Source: Sycon ciliatum
Lineage: Eukaryota; Porifera; Calcarea; Leucosolenida; Sycettidae
Reading direction: 5' to 3'
Length of the DNA stretch: 64,000 nt
NCBI RefSeq assembly: GCF_964019385.1
Contig: NC_088645.1
Span: 9,930,266 to 9,994,265, forward strand
The notes under the pieces are model-generated. The model saw nothing but the letters and a program-made list of their open reading frames with translations. It was not told where the DNA came from and searched no databases. Made by a program: the position numbers and the translations under genes. Below, one piece after another: positions 52,986-64,000 of this stretch (position 1 is the stretch's first letter; every line of letters starts with the position of its first letter).

Positions 52986-54622
52986 GCTGAATGACAGCTT
53001 CGAGTCAAAGGTCACTCCAAGTAAAGAGAGAGCCTTCTCCTCAAGGACAGGAGTGCCGCCGAAGACAATGCGAGGCAAATTGATGGAGGTTCTGCGGAGA
53101 GTGGCGGTCATGGCTTGGGACTTCGACGGTTCGAAGGAGATGCGCCATCTGCGGCCCCACTGATGCAAGCGATCAACATAAGTCTGGAGGCTCAATGCTG
53201 CCTCCCCTGCCTGCCTCGGCTGGGGATGTGTCGAGGGATATCAGGCTATACAAGGTAGTATCGTCGGCGTACGCCTCCAGGTGGGCTCCGGGTGACAGGG
53301 TCTCTGAGGCGTCGTTCACGTAAATCAGGAAGAGTGTAGGGCCGAGTATGCTCCCTTGGGGAACTCCTGCTGATATGGTATACAGCGATGAGGTTTGGGC
53401 GCCCACCAAGCATTGAATAGACGTCCACCTAGGTAGGAAGAGAGCCAGGTATGCAGGGGCCGCCAATGCCAGGATGGCGGACTTTGTGGAGGAGGCCAGC
53501 ATGGGACACACGGTCGAATGCTCCGGCAATATCCACGGCTAGAATACGTGCTGCACCGCCTCGTCCGACGGCTGTGATCCAGGCGTGGTGTAGAGCCTGT
53601 AGCGCATCTGAGGTCCCGAGGCGGCGACTAAACCCGAACTGGTGGGGTGTCATGAGTTTGTAACGCTCAAGGTGATTCATGAGCTGACGATTGATAACGC
53701 TCTCCACAATCTTAGAGATTATGCTCAGCAGTGAAACTGGACGATAATTCCTTAGGGCGGATCGTGAAGATCGCTTGTGGATTGGAACCACGCTGGCAGT
53801 CTTCCACATTTGTGGCTGGACTCCGTGCTGGAAGCAAAGAGCAAAGAGCTGACACAGTGGCTTGGCAAGTTCTCTGGCGCATTCCTTCAAGACACGAGCG
53901 GAAATACCGTCGGGTCCAGTCGCCTTTGAGGCATCCAGGCGAGCTAAAAGCCGGTGGACTGCATCGGGGCGAAAGTGGACTGTCGTTAGTGCAGGTGCGT
54001 CAGCGAATGCCGTGTCCGGTAAGTCCATCGTGGTAAGGTCGCCGCCTTGCACACTGCACTTGTGGGAAAAGAAACGTGCGAAAGCCTCCGATTTCTCATA
54101 CCTTGTGGCCCTCTCGCAACCTTCACTATCAACGAGCAGGGGAATGTCAGTGTTCCGACCCTCGCCACAAGCGCACTTTAGCTTCGTCCACCATTCCTTC
54201 TCCTTCAGGGACCCATTCGACAAGCTATGTCTGAGGCTGTTCTCTTTGGAAACTCTAGATCTAGCGAGGAATGCGATAGCATTGTTTACAGAACGGGTAA
54301 ACTCATGTTTCAGTGCAAAATCGTGAGGGTGCTTCCTCCAAGTGCGCCAGCGTTTGTCCTTCTCCTTCATGGCGGCTGCACACTCAGGTGTCCACCATTT
54401 CGGATCCGTTGACTTCACTGTCAGTGTCTTGGATGGAACGAACTGGGAAACGGCTTTCATGATTGTGGCAGTAACGTGCTCACACGAAGTTTCTGGGTTG
54501 GCAGTAATGACGGTTGACCAATCAACCTGGCGGAAAAAGGATCGGAGGCGGTTCCAGTCTGCCTTTTCATACCGCCAGACAGTTCGTTGCACCGCCGCTT
54601 CATGGGTAGGAAGAACACCTGT
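52986..54622 (-). pseudogene. LINE-alpha copy 4, linker and RT portion
   Basis: After the target duplication the minus strand reads TGVLPTHEAAVQRTVWRYEK, KWWTPECAAAMKEKDKRW, KATGPDGISARVLKECAREL, NYRPVSLLSIISKIVESV and motif [15 protein letters not shown]. There is a frameshift near 53450, then [20 protein letters not shown] and YADDTTLYS, another slip near 53200 and FEPSKSQAMTATLRRTSI up to GVTFDSKLSF. There the sequence is cut by LINE-gamma copy 2. The 5' part of the same element is at 58325-59011. Confidence 0.85.
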
Positions 54623-57600
54623 TGCTCCATCGCTGCCACCACCATCCCGAGGTAAAGCCGCCCAATCATCTCCAGATGAAGAAGGTTTTACCCTAGCATC
54701 GGGAAAGCACACCTTCGCACCCCATGTCCTGACCCCCACCCAGCTGATCCCCGAGCAGCAGCCAGCATTCAATGTCGACATACAACAGCAATGGGCAAAG
54801 CAGGCCAGCGCGTAAGAGATGGCCGATGTTGCCAAACGAGTAGCCGCAAGTCATCGACGACACGTACGAGTAGGAGCAAGGCATCAACGGCACTTGAGCA
54901 AGTAAGCATCCTAGTAATAGTGGTCAGGAACATTTTTGCGCATATCAATCTGTATTCTACTACTGTGCGGATTCTGCCGACACTCTTACAAATGGCGTCT
55001 CTTAATCCCCTAGCACCCAGCTTTTTCCCCTCTAAGTCAAATCTAACCAGGCCTACCAGTATATGTCCTACTCACGATGCAGAACCCCTCCCTGCCCTTC
55101 TTGCTGATGTGACATCTAGCCATCCACCCTACACGCCCATAACACGTTCATTCCACCTTAGGATAGGCCAACTCAACTGCCAAAGCGCCACTCATAAGAT
55201 CCCAGTCATTGAGTCGCTACTACACACTTCGTTCCTTGACCTCCTATTCCTCTGTGAGACGTGGTTCTACCAATCACTGCCGGATGCAGCTATCTCAATT
55301 CCCGGATACAGCCTCCTGCGTAAAGATAGAGACGGTGCCCGACACTCCGCGATAGGCGGAGGACTTGCTGTTTATATTCGACAATCGCTTATGTGCCATT
55401 TCCAACGGCGGACCGACCTTGAATGCAAACTGGAGCACATTTGCGTGGAATTTATAGAATCGCAGAACAGTCGAAAGAATACATTCCACATGTTCTACAG
55501 GCCCCCTCACCGATCATCATCAGCAGAAAAACATGACTTTTTTGTGTCCTTCCAGTCCACCATTGCCAACGCACTGTCAGCCTCAGGCACGACAGTCATT
55601 CTCGGTGATTTCAATGCCAAACTCCGACAGTGGAACGCAACAGATGTTGATACGGCAGAGGGCAAACAGCTAGCAGGATTGTTAGACGACCTTGCACTAC
55701 AGCAAATTGTCCGAAACACCGCAACGCGATACTCAGCTACGGGTAGCCAGTCATCACTTCTCGACCTGGTTATCACAGACGCAGAGCATCGTATCTCCGA
55801 CCTTGAAGTCCTAGATCCGCTATCAGACCACTGTCCCATAATCTTTAAATATCTCTCAGGAAAGCACACCCCAAAGCACCCGCCGCCCCGCTTTGTACCA
55901 GACTACGCGAACACTGACTTTCAATCTCTACGACAGAAACTTTCATCTCTTCCACTCCGGGAGTGTATGCTCGGTGCTTCCACCATCGAGAGTGCGTGGT
56001 GGGCATGGGAGTCATGCATCACACAAGCCATTGCCAGCTGCTTAGCGTACAGACGAGTTTCATCTCGAAGACAGCAAACCAAGCCTTGGTTCACCCCGCA
56101 TCTGCATCACCTTCATCGCCAGAAGCAGCGCCTTTTCCGTGCCGCCAAGCGCCACCAAACAGTAACATACTGGTTAACCTACAAGGCCCAGAGGAATGCA
56201 TATCAGAACCAGTTAAGAAATGCCAAGACCCTGTACTTCAAGCGCCTCAGTGAGAATATTCACGATGAGCAAGATGCCCACCTTTGGTGGAAGAAAGCCA
56301 AGACACTTGCCAACATCTCCTGTAAGAAAGATAAAGTTCCTCACCTAACGTGTGAGGGCCACACGGCACAGAGCGAACCAGAGAAAGCAGAAATGCAGAA
56401 AGCAGAAATGCTCGCGAAGGTATTTGAGCGCCAGTGCACTCCTGCTCACGGTACAGGTCCAATACCAGCACCAGCCGACGACTGTCCGAATGAATTATTC
56501 TCTCTGCCAGTCTTGGCCGAATCCTCAGTGTACCGGGTGCTCCGAAGGCTCCCGCAGCATAAGGCAACAGGCGGGAACATCTCGAACAGGATCTTCCGAG
56601 AGATCGCACCATGTATAACGTCCTCTGTTACCAACCTGTTTAACGCTAGCCTCACCTTAGGTGAGTTTCCTAGTGCCTGGAAGCTGGGAACAGTAATCCC
56701 CATATTTAAAAATAAAGGTAACCCGTGTGATACCTCCAACTACCGCCCTATAACCCTACTCCCAGCTATTGCGAAAGCACTAGACAAGATTATCGCCACC
56801 AAATTCGGTCACTATCTCGAGGTCAACAACATCATTGTCCCGGAACAGTTCGGCTTTGTCCGTGATCGCTCCACAGTTGACCAGCTGATACAGCTCACTA
56901 CTAAGATCGCCTCGACTCTGGATAAACGCATCCCTTACGATGCTGCATTTCTCGATTTTGCAAAGGCCTTCGATAAAGTGCCGCATGGCGTGCTTCTCCA
57001 GCAACTCGGGACTATCTGCGATGCTCCGGCTACGAGTTGGTTTAAGAACTACCTCGATACGCGTACATTCAGCGTCCGCGTCCAACACCATCTGTCCTCC
57101 CCACGTCCCGTCAAGTCTGGAGTACCCCAGGGTTCCCACCTCGGGCCATTGCTTTTCCTGGTACATATCAACAGTCTACCCAGTGCCTCGAAACGCAACC
57201 AGCACGCTGATGTTTACCTGTTCGCGGATGACACCGCCGTCGGCCAAGCACGAACCAAAGGTACCAGCCCAATGGAGACCGCCCTGCAGGACACATTTGC
57301 CTGGGCCGACCGAGTAGGCGGAACCTTCAACCCATCGAAAACTGTTGTTATCTCATTCGCTGAGGAAGGAGCTGCAGAGACCATCCGCGGTATCCAGCCG
57401 TCAACCAGTCACCGTCACCTGGGAGTGTTGTTGAGTGAAACACTTAGCTTCCAGGAGCATATTGAACAGACAATAAGCAAGTTTAGACAGCGCTGCGTTC
57501 TTCTGTGCCATATGGCTGACCGTTTAACAGGAGACATCGTCAGGAAGCTGTACCTTACGTATGTCCGCTTCACAGCAGAATACGCCGCCCAGTATGGGAG

Positions 57601-58324
57601 TCCTCCCTCTCTGCTGCACAGCGGCTCACCCTTGAACGGCTGCAAGCCAGAGTAGCTCGCAAAGTCATGCGGCTTGATAGATGCCCTTGCCCATCAGACG
57701 AGCCCAAGTCATCATTGTTTAAACAGCTGGGGTGGCCAAGTCTATCCTGGCGCAGGAAGATCGCCTGCCTTATGGAATTCTTCCATTTGGTCACCACCCA
57801 ACCAGAACTTTTTGAAGCAGCGGGATACTGCCCCACGCGTAGTCGCCGCCGCCAACTCGCATTCACTCTGCCACGGGTTGGGAAACACGCCGGGAGGTCA
57901 TTTCTCTTCCGCACCGCTACTGTCTGGAATGCCTTGCCCGCAGACCTGAGAGCCACAGCCTCGCAGTCCCTGTTTCACAGTCACATTTGCACGCACTTCT
58001 CTGACACGAAACACAATGCCACCCCTCACTGACATGCCTCTGTCCTCCTTCTTTGAGCGTTGCGCTTATTCTTATTAATTTTTGTGTTTCTGTTTCGGTA
58101 CATTTCGTATTTCAAGGCATACCCCGAGGCTATAGGTATCATTGAGTAAAGGACTATTCTGGAACATTCAGCATAATTGTATTTATCTTGCTAGGCTGTT
58201 CATTACGAATCATTAGCCCTCCACTGTCTGCTATCTCAACCCTACAGCCTCCCATTATAATGGAACTCCCTTCAATTTAGACTACGTCTTTGGGAAATCC
58301 TCAAATATAATATAATAATAATAA
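54623..58324 (+). mobile_element. LINE-delta, nearly complete, inserted in LINE-alpha copy 4
   Basis: A 3702-bp plus-strand LINE flanked by AACACCTGT on both sides (54614-54622, 58325-58333). It carries an ORF1 remnant (54623-54815, DEEGFTLASGKHT), ORF2, and a 3' UTR ending in ATAATA repeats. The target lies in LINE-alpha copy 4 between DFTG of the endonuclease and VLPT of the linker, in opposite orientation. Confidence 0.9.
54992..58032 (+). pseudogene. LINE-delta ORF2: endonuclease plus reverse transcriptase, one frameshift
   Basis: The start at 54992 (MASLNPLAPSFFPSKSN) is chosen as the first ATG before the nuclease; the frame is also open upstream. The APE domain shows IGQLNCQSATHK, LFLCETWF, FYRPPHRS, VILGDFNAKL and LSDHCPIIF. 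The RT shows KATGGNISNRIF, NYRPITLLPAIAKALDKI, motif A FLDFAKAFDKVPH, motif B SGVPQGSHLGPLLFLVHI and motif C LFADDT. At about 57590 a one-base loss in a C run shifts the frame. The other frame continues LTLERLQARVARKVMRL and ends ATVWNALPADLR at 58032. All catalytic blocks are intact, so this is the youngest-looking LINE here with LINE-gamma copy 1. Confidence 0.9.
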
Positions 58325-59011
58325 AACACCTGTGAAGTCCGAAAGAATTACAGCGTGGTCAGATCGACCAATAGGGGACATTATCTGCGTGGTCACTGGA
58401 GAGTTGAATGTGGACATCACCAGGTCGAGTGTGTTATCCCCGCGAGTAGGACTCTGAACGTGCTGCGTGAGAAAGTGGGCTGTGCATGTGTCTTCGAGGG
58501 CTTCCCCCGCAGGTGTGGTCTTCGAGCTATGGAGCCAATTGCGGTTATGCACATTAAAGGCGAGTATGAGGTTGGCACCAAGTGCACGAGCAGAGGGAAG
58601 GATGTCATCAAGATGGTTAATGAGCGTAAGGTCACTGGGCCCCGTCGAACCTGGCCTGTAAGCAGCGCCCAAGACTATCTTTTGTCCAGGGGACAATTGA
58701 ATGGATAGCCAAATGAGTTCGTGATGTGGAGAAAATAACTCATCAATTACCATGGCTGGGAGTGTAGATCTGATCCATACCGCCACTCCGCCACCGCGTG
58801 CTGTTCGATCCAGCCGGAAGGTGGTGTAGCCAGGGAATGTGGGGTCGGATAGTGGGACGGTTTCAGAGGAAAACTTTGTTTCCATCACTACTGCAATGTC
58901 GGGATTATGCTGGTGCAGTGTGTGTGGGAACTCAGCTAGCTTGTTTCCTAAGCTAAATGCATTGGTGCAAAGGAGTCTGAGTGAACATTTAACGGTATTG
59001 ACTACATACAT
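58325..59011 (-). pseudogene. LINE-alpha copy 4, endonuclease portion
   Basis: The minus strand from the ATG at 59011 reads MYVVNTVKCSLRLLCTNAFS, METKFSSETVPLSDPTF, GGGVAVWIRSTL, YRPGSTGP, LILAFNVHNRNWLHSS and SPIGRSDHAVILSDFTG. The motif that should read LAGDFNVH is LAFNVH: six bases are missing, removing the Gly and the catalytic Asp. The upstream ORF1 is gone; a TTAA-flanked MITE begins five bases before the ATG. Confidence 0.85.
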
Positions 59012-59016
59012 TTTAA

Positions 59017-59743
59017 CCCTTTCCAATACGCGTTTTTTTAGTATGAGCCGATCGGCCATGGACGCGTTTACGCGTTCTGCCTAGACTGTACAATGTACAC
59101 TGTACAGTACATGTGTATCGCGCGCTATAGACGAGTGTACAAACTGTCGTAACTCCGTCAAAATATCTCGGACTACTAAGGTTGAGACACCGCTAGAAAG
59201 GTCTTGAGCTCAGCTTTCCAGGAATATAAAGGTCTTCGCGATACAACAAGGTATGACCGAGCGGCGATAAATTGAACGGCCAGAATGCGCAAATTTCATT
59301 TTTTGGCGATCGATTTAAATTTTTTGTTCGCGACTTCGTGTGGGCTAGGGATTTCCCCTAGACACAGCGCTTGCGCAGTCAGCTGCAACAAACGCGCTTG
59401 AATCTCAGCTTTCCAACGCAGTTTGAATCGTGAAAATCAGTTCACAATGAGCAAGAAGATGAAAGAAAACATGAGAGGCAGTCGTTTTGTTATTTTCAGG
59501 CATGGTAGGGGGACTTTGAGAGGAGATGGAAGTGGCCCTGGTATGCCTGTCGCGCTGTGAGTCCCTGAAATGGCTTCCTGGTGTCCAGATCTTTCCAACA
59601 AGCCATGGATCGTGAATATCCATCAAGGTATAGTGAAATAGCAATAAATTTCGTTCTGAGCTGCGCGTGCAGCTTTGAACAGTTGAGCTCAGCGCCTGAA
59701 CAATGCGTGGCCAACACAGGAAAACATGCTGGCATGGAAAGGG
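59017..59743. mobile_element. 727-bp piggyBac-like MITE flanked by TTAA
   Basis: TTAA (59013-59016) is followed by CCCTTTCCA. The other end is TGGAAAGGG followed by TTAA (59744-59747). TTAA duplication and CC-starting short TIRs fit piggyBac. No transposase is visible, so it is non-autonomous. It sits directly upstream of LINE-alpha copy 4 ORF2. Confidence 0.6.
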
Positions 59744-60574
59744 TTAAAAAAGATACAGCTAAAGAAATTGTGTTCTGATGATCTATCATTACTAATAAGC
59801 CATTATAGTGGACCGTATGCGTGTTAAAACAAAATGGCGTCACGATTAATTTTATTGAAAGTGGTATAGTTGGTGGAACGAGTGTTCAAACCCATTTGAA
59901 CTTCATACTGTTCGTCTTCTTTTTGACATGCTCTCTTTCCATCGTCCTTAGCTTTTGTTTGTTGAGAGCTGTTTTGGCTTTCTCCTATACCACTGGGGGA
60001 TGCCAAGTGATGGTTTTGAGAGGCTGGTGATGGCTGTGAGCGAGAGTTTGCCGATCGGCGTCGTCCTCGCTATAGCGATGAAAATACTAGTTACTGCGCA
60101 CCTGGCAGATATCACAACACGTCGGAGCGTCCAGGAGCAAAGGAATCTTGGGTTTTCACTGGAATCTAGTTCCTCCAGCATCGTGTAGCCCACCGTCGGT
60201 GAATGGCGGTCCAGAAAGGTCGAAACTGGTCTTCTGCAGCATCTCGCAGTCCTGCGAGGCACACTGAATACGCCTGTCATGTATTCTACAAATAAAAATC
60301 ACGAAGTATTGGACTTTACAGTGATGAGTCTATCCTGTATGCTGCAAAAGACGCAGGAAATGTCACTGGTGTCCGTACACTGGACGCCAATATCATCCCA
60401 GTCTTCTCCTGCAGGATCTGTTTGACATTGACATACCGGTATGCAGTGGGTCGACATTGGCCTGGTTTGGCAGCTATCTGCCTGGGTGGATGTAGCAGGT
60501 TTGCATTGGCGCGGCGTCCAGTCTGACATTTTCTTGTAACTGTGGAGTACCGGCAGGGTTTGAGAAGTTGCTCG

Positions 60575-62050
60575 TGCTGTGAACACATCTCTACTGCCTG
60601 TCTCGTCCTGGAAGTGCCGTCTCGCCGCTTCCTTGCTCTACAGTCACGCCGTTATTTCGCTTTGTTTCGTGTTGCAGCTCAAAACCTGCCCAAACAACTG
60701 TGAGCTCGCAACATGGTATGAACAAATTGCACCACTCATGCTGGTTAACTAAAACCGGGATAGTCGAGTAAGCGAGTTCACTCCCTGAGCCATGGCAAGA
60801 TCTGTTCAGCGCGGGCTATTCCAACCTCCAAGTGCATAGTCACCGATCGATCCATGCGATGGTGGTTGACCTACAAAGAGCCAAGGTCTACGAGAACTAC
60901 TATTGGATCCCGCCTGTCTACATGCAGTCAACAAAATCAAAGTACCTCAGTATGCCCCAGAACAGGGCATGTGCATCTATAGCATGACACAACAGGGGTT
61001 CTGGCAGTACCTGTCAAACAAGCAGTAGCGACTAGTGCCAGCTACCTATTGGAGGCTAGCCGCTACAGTCTGTCACTGGAGATAATTATTATGTTCACTG
61101 TTTAGACTGAGCACAATCAATGATGCCCAATCAATCTGCCCAATGTGTGTTCTGTTCCACCTAATTATAACGTCCCATCGCATCAACCACTAACACAAGT
61201 CGTGCTAGAGTGACTACACGCACATGTCGTCACTCTAGCACGACTTGTGTTATTATTGTTTATTTTGATTCGCACGATAAATAGAGCACAATAAACGTTA
61301 ACTTGACTGAAGGTTAAAGGCGACTGCAGATAGAGGAACACATCGAGGTACAGGTACCGGCATCAATACAGTATCAGAAAGAAACAAACAAAAATGAGAG
61401 GTACGCAGAAAAAACTCTCGTGAGCCCAAGGGGAAGTGGTTGATGAGGGATGAATGCACTCTCCACGCTCGTCTACACTGTTCGTGGAAATGCACACATA
61501 CATACAATAATATACAACATAGCAATAGCATGCACAGAACCGAACAATTTCATGTTCCCACATGCAAGCACAGACCTGAACATTAGTACCAAAAGCCGAT
61601 ACAGACAATATCCCCATACACACAGACGCACACGCACACACACACACACACACAATGTCCCTTGTATGCGCCCGTGGCGAGAAAAGCACGCAAATCTAAA
61701 TATGCACTGGATGTGAACCCACAGATTCTCTCTAATAGCAACGAGAGCGGATCTGATTCTGAATGAAACACACACACAATACAATCATTGAATGCCCATC
61801 CGCAGATGATGGCAGGTCCTGAAAGAACAGGCAGTGTTCCAGTGATGGGGAACAGAACTTCGAGTGGCGAGTGAGGTATACACACACACACACGTGCGTG
61901 CGCGGGCACACACCAAAGTATGAAGAAATAGAATCGACATCGTAGTATTCATTGGTTGGGGAATGGAAAGGAAAATAAAACATTGCTGTAGGTTATTGTT
62001 GTAAGGACACTGGGAGCACAACAGAAAGGTAAGCAACTTGCTTTGAAGCA
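60575..62050. other. FB2 centre: no gene, hairpin and CA repeats
   Basis: No supported ORF. It includes a 23-bp perfect stem at 61192-61214 and 61229-61251 with a 14-nt loop, and (CA)n runs at 61625-61655, 61768-61781 and 61873-61895. Confidence 0.6.
61192..61251. other. Perfect 23-bp hairpin
   Basis: The arm acaagtcgtgctagagtgac and its exact complement are separated by 14 nt. It lies in the centre of FB2. Confidence 0.85.
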
Positions 62051-62059
62051 AAGAAAGTT

Positions 62060-62640
62060 ATTATTCCACAGATCTCAGAAGGAAGGAACGTTCCAGAATG
62101 CTGCACTGGCAACAGGCGGCCTGCAGTCGGTCCAGCTGCCGGCCTTGCAGTGCTGAAAAGAATGTGCAGTACAGCATGTCACATAGTATCGCAGCCTGGA
62201 CAAATAGGCGCTGGGAAGTCCTAGTTATGTGCTCACCCACACCACGATGCACCAATCTTCTGAGCTACTTTGGCAACAACTTTGTCCACTTGAGACTCCC
62301 ATGGGCTGAGCCAGTTGTTGAGGGCTGCATCAAGGTGGACGGCAATGACCGCTGATGGCAAGGCAATCCATGACACACAGTCACTAGGGCATCGTCAACA
62401 TGGCGCTGAGGCTGGATCGATAAAATCAACCTTTAGGCTGCCGCGGGGTTGACAACGAGGCCGCTGTCTCGAAGCTAGTCAGTCAGCCTGGTCACCGCCA
62501 TTGACGAACCAGTAGCCACCGCCAGCAGTGGCGGTAGGTTGTGACAAGTGTGGTGCAATATTGTCAGCAAATTCAGTACTGAGGATAAGATGAGTGACAA
62601 AGGGAACGTTGTGTTTGATAATATTGAAGTGAACAGGGAT
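62060..62640 (-). pseudogene. LINE RT relic inside FB2
   Basis: The minus strand shows GGVRAGLVIIPVHFNI (a decayed motif B), STEFADNIA where motif C should be FADD, NNWLSPWESQVDKVVAKVAQ, TSQ(R)LFVQAAILCDMLY and LQGRQLDRLQAACCQ. Many stops and the Asp-to-Asn change make it a dead relic. It is bounded by the FB2 right arm. Confidence 0.6.
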
Positions 62641-63430
62641 GATCACAAGCCCTGCGCGTACTCCACCGTGAGTTACAAGAAAATTCCGGACTGGACGACG
62701 AGCAAACACCAACCTGCTACATCCAACCAGGCAGATACTATTACGATAGCTGCCAAACCAGGTCAATGCCGACCTACTGCATAATGTCAATGTCAAACAG
62801 ATCCTGCAGGAGAAGACTGGGGTGTTGGCGTCCAGTCACTGAGTGTACAGACACCAGTGACATTTCCTGCGTCTTTTGCAGCATACAGGATAGACTCATC
62901 ACTGTAAAGTCCACTACTTCGTGATTTTTATTTGTAGAATACATGACAGGCGTATTCAGTGTGCCTCGCAGGACTGCGAGATGCTGCAGAAGACCAGTTT
63001 CGACCTTTCTGGACCGCCATTCACCGACGGTGGGCTACACGATGCTGGAGGAACTAGATTCCAGTGAAAACCCAAGATTCCTTTGCTCCTGGACGCTCCG
63101 ACGTGTTGTGATATCTGCCAGGTGCGCAGTAACTAGTATTTTCATCGCTATAGCGAGGACGACGCCGATCGGCAAACTCTCGCTCACAGCCATCACCAGT
63201 CTCTCAAAACCATCGCTTGGCATCCCCCAGAGGTATAGGAGAAAGCCAAAACAGCTCTCAACAAACAAAAGCTAAGGACGATGGAAAGAGAGCATGTCAA
63301 AAAGAAGACGAACAGTATGAAGTTCAAATAGTTTTGAACACTCGTACCACCAACTATACCACTTTCAATAAATCGTGACGCCATTTTGTTTTAACATGAA
63401 TATCGCGGGTTCTAACAGTTCTTACGGTTT

Positions 63431-64000
63431 TCATGCTTCTACAGAAAGGTTGTTGAAGCGAGATCCAGAAACATTCTCTTTTCCCTGCTTTCCCTTCTTT
63501 CCCTGAGCTGCCACGCAAGGTTCTGTGGATTTACTGGTTGGCGATGACTCATGGCGTTTTCCACGACGTAGGGGAGGCACTTCTACAAACTCCTTCATCC
63601 AATCGTGGTCAGCGGCATCACTCAGGAGTTTGTTGATTCGAAGGTCCTGGGAGGCAGACAGGGACTTATCCTCCGATTGGTGAACAGGTTTCTCAGGTTG
63701 TGAATTGGCTTGGTCAGAAGCGCACTTGTCCAAGCACTGTTCGGCCGGCTGACTGTCAGGTTCAACAGTCCCATGCTCAGCAACTGGAAGGGATTGTGTC
63801 AAACAAGGCTTCTGACTAGTAGGGTTATCATCGTGTTGTTCAGTCTGAGAATTGTTGTCGGTGGATTTCGAAGAAGCCTTGCCGGGCTCCGTGGCAATGG
63901 ACATACTCGCAGAGCTAGAAGTACTCGCTAGCTGAGAGTCTTTCAAGACCGGTGCCTTAGCGTTGGATTTACACAACTTTTTTTTAAAGACCCTGTTTCC
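63431..64000 (-). CDS. C-terminal exon of an unidentified host gene (runs off the window)
   Basis: The minus strand is open from the window edge to a stop at 63431. It starts GNRVFKKKLCKSNAKAPVL and then has a long Ser/Gln/Thr/Glu-rich low-complexity region (STSSSASMSIATEPGKASS, NNSQTEQHDDN). It ends with DHDWMKEFVEVPPLRRGKR, a basic KKGKQGKENVSGSRF and NNLSVEA. No domain is recognised. The composition suggests a disordered nuclear or regulatory tail. FB2 begins 31 bp after the stop, so the 3' UTR and possibly the poly(A) site come from FB2. Confidence 0.55.
   Translation of the reverse strand, partial: GNRVFKKKLCKSNAKAPVLKDSQLASTSSSASMSIATEPGKASSKSTDNNSQTEQHDDNPTSQKPCLTQSLPVAEHGTVEPDSQPAEQCLDKCASDQANSQPEKPVHQSEDKSLSASQDLRINKLLSDAADHDWMKEFVEVPPLRRGKRHESSPTSKSTEPCVAAQGKKGKQGKENVSGSRFNNLSVEA

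Larger units (their letters stand above)
59821..63400. mobile_element. FB2, 3.6-kb foldback with arms of about 750 bp
   Basis: The left arm (59821 to about 60570) and right arm (about 62640-63400) are reverse complements at roughly 95%. The outer ends are TGTTAAAACAAAATGGCGTC. The arms carry a mirrored 110-codon frame (MTGVFSVPRRTARCC..., 59948-60280 minus and 62943-63275 plus) of unknown meaning. The 2-kb centre contains a perfect 23-bp hairpin, CA microsatellites and a LINE relic. No transposase or target duplication is clear. Its right end lies 31 bp from the stop codon of the gene at 63431. Confidence 0.8.

Overview
This is eukaryotic, almost certainly invertebrate animal DNA. The visible host coding sequence is split into exons: two good phase 1-1 exons of extracellular type and one C-terminal exon cut by the right edge. 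Nearly everything else is transposable elements from many superfamilies. The mix of LINEs, Penelope-like elements (PLEs), a BEL/Pao LTR element and TTAA- and TA-flanked DNA elements suits a non-bilaterian or other marine invertebrate such as a sponge or cnidarian. The species cannot be fixed from the sequence. Stop codons in degenerate ORFs are consistent with the standard code.

Names used here. LINE-alpha: APE-RT LINE with a conserved 19-nt hairpin in its 3' UTR (6272-8755, 23768-29396, 47972-48965, and one copy split into 52986-54622 and 58325-59011). LINE-beta: LINE whose 3' end carries a GGGAATnCCC palindrome before an A/T-rich tail (11872-12785, 24452-24770, 33240-34162). LINE-gamma: 2093-5566 and 51840-52985. 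LINE-delta: 54623-58324. An R2-like LINE with a restriction-like endonuclease lies at 18666-20400. PLEs occur at 841-1475, 13717-14190, 23160-29885, 34163-37940 and 38574-38970.

Layout. 0-10 kb: truncated foldback FB1, inverted PLE ends, a nearly complete LINE-gamma, and LINE-alpha copy 1. 9-23 kb: a TA-flanked terminal-inverted-repeat element, composite triplet arrays, a sushi-domain exon, several LINE 3' ends and relics, a MITE, the R2-like LINE and about 90 GTC repeats. 23-30 kb is a three-level nest. A PLE reading frame stops at 23765 and resumes at 29397. Between the halves lies a full-length LINE-alpha on the minus strand, which itself carries a LINE-beta 3' end and a 792-bp TIR element with a 3-bp target duplication. 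A hammerhead-ribozyme-like motif closes the PLE. 30-34 kb: a second TA-flanked element, a TTAA-flanked foldback, a tRNA-headed SINE and LINE-beta. 34-38 kb: a PLE with inverted pseudo-LTR arms and a GIY-YIG nuclease split by an AT-hook-rich insert. 38-40.5 kb: a CCCGGG-rich repeat, a second hammerhead candidate, a host exon and an intact FB1 foldback. 40.8-48 kb: a decayed BEL/Pao element. 48-59 kb: more LINEs, a second SINE copy, a MITE, and LINE-delta inserted head-on into LINE-alpha with a 9-bp target duplication. 59-64 kb: a piggyBac-like MITE, a 3.6-kb foldback, and the C-terminal exon of an unidentified gene.

No element looks fully intact. Most carry only a few stops or frameshifts, so the region records many fairly recent, mutually nested insertions. 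The host exons sit in TE-filled introns or intergenic DNA.
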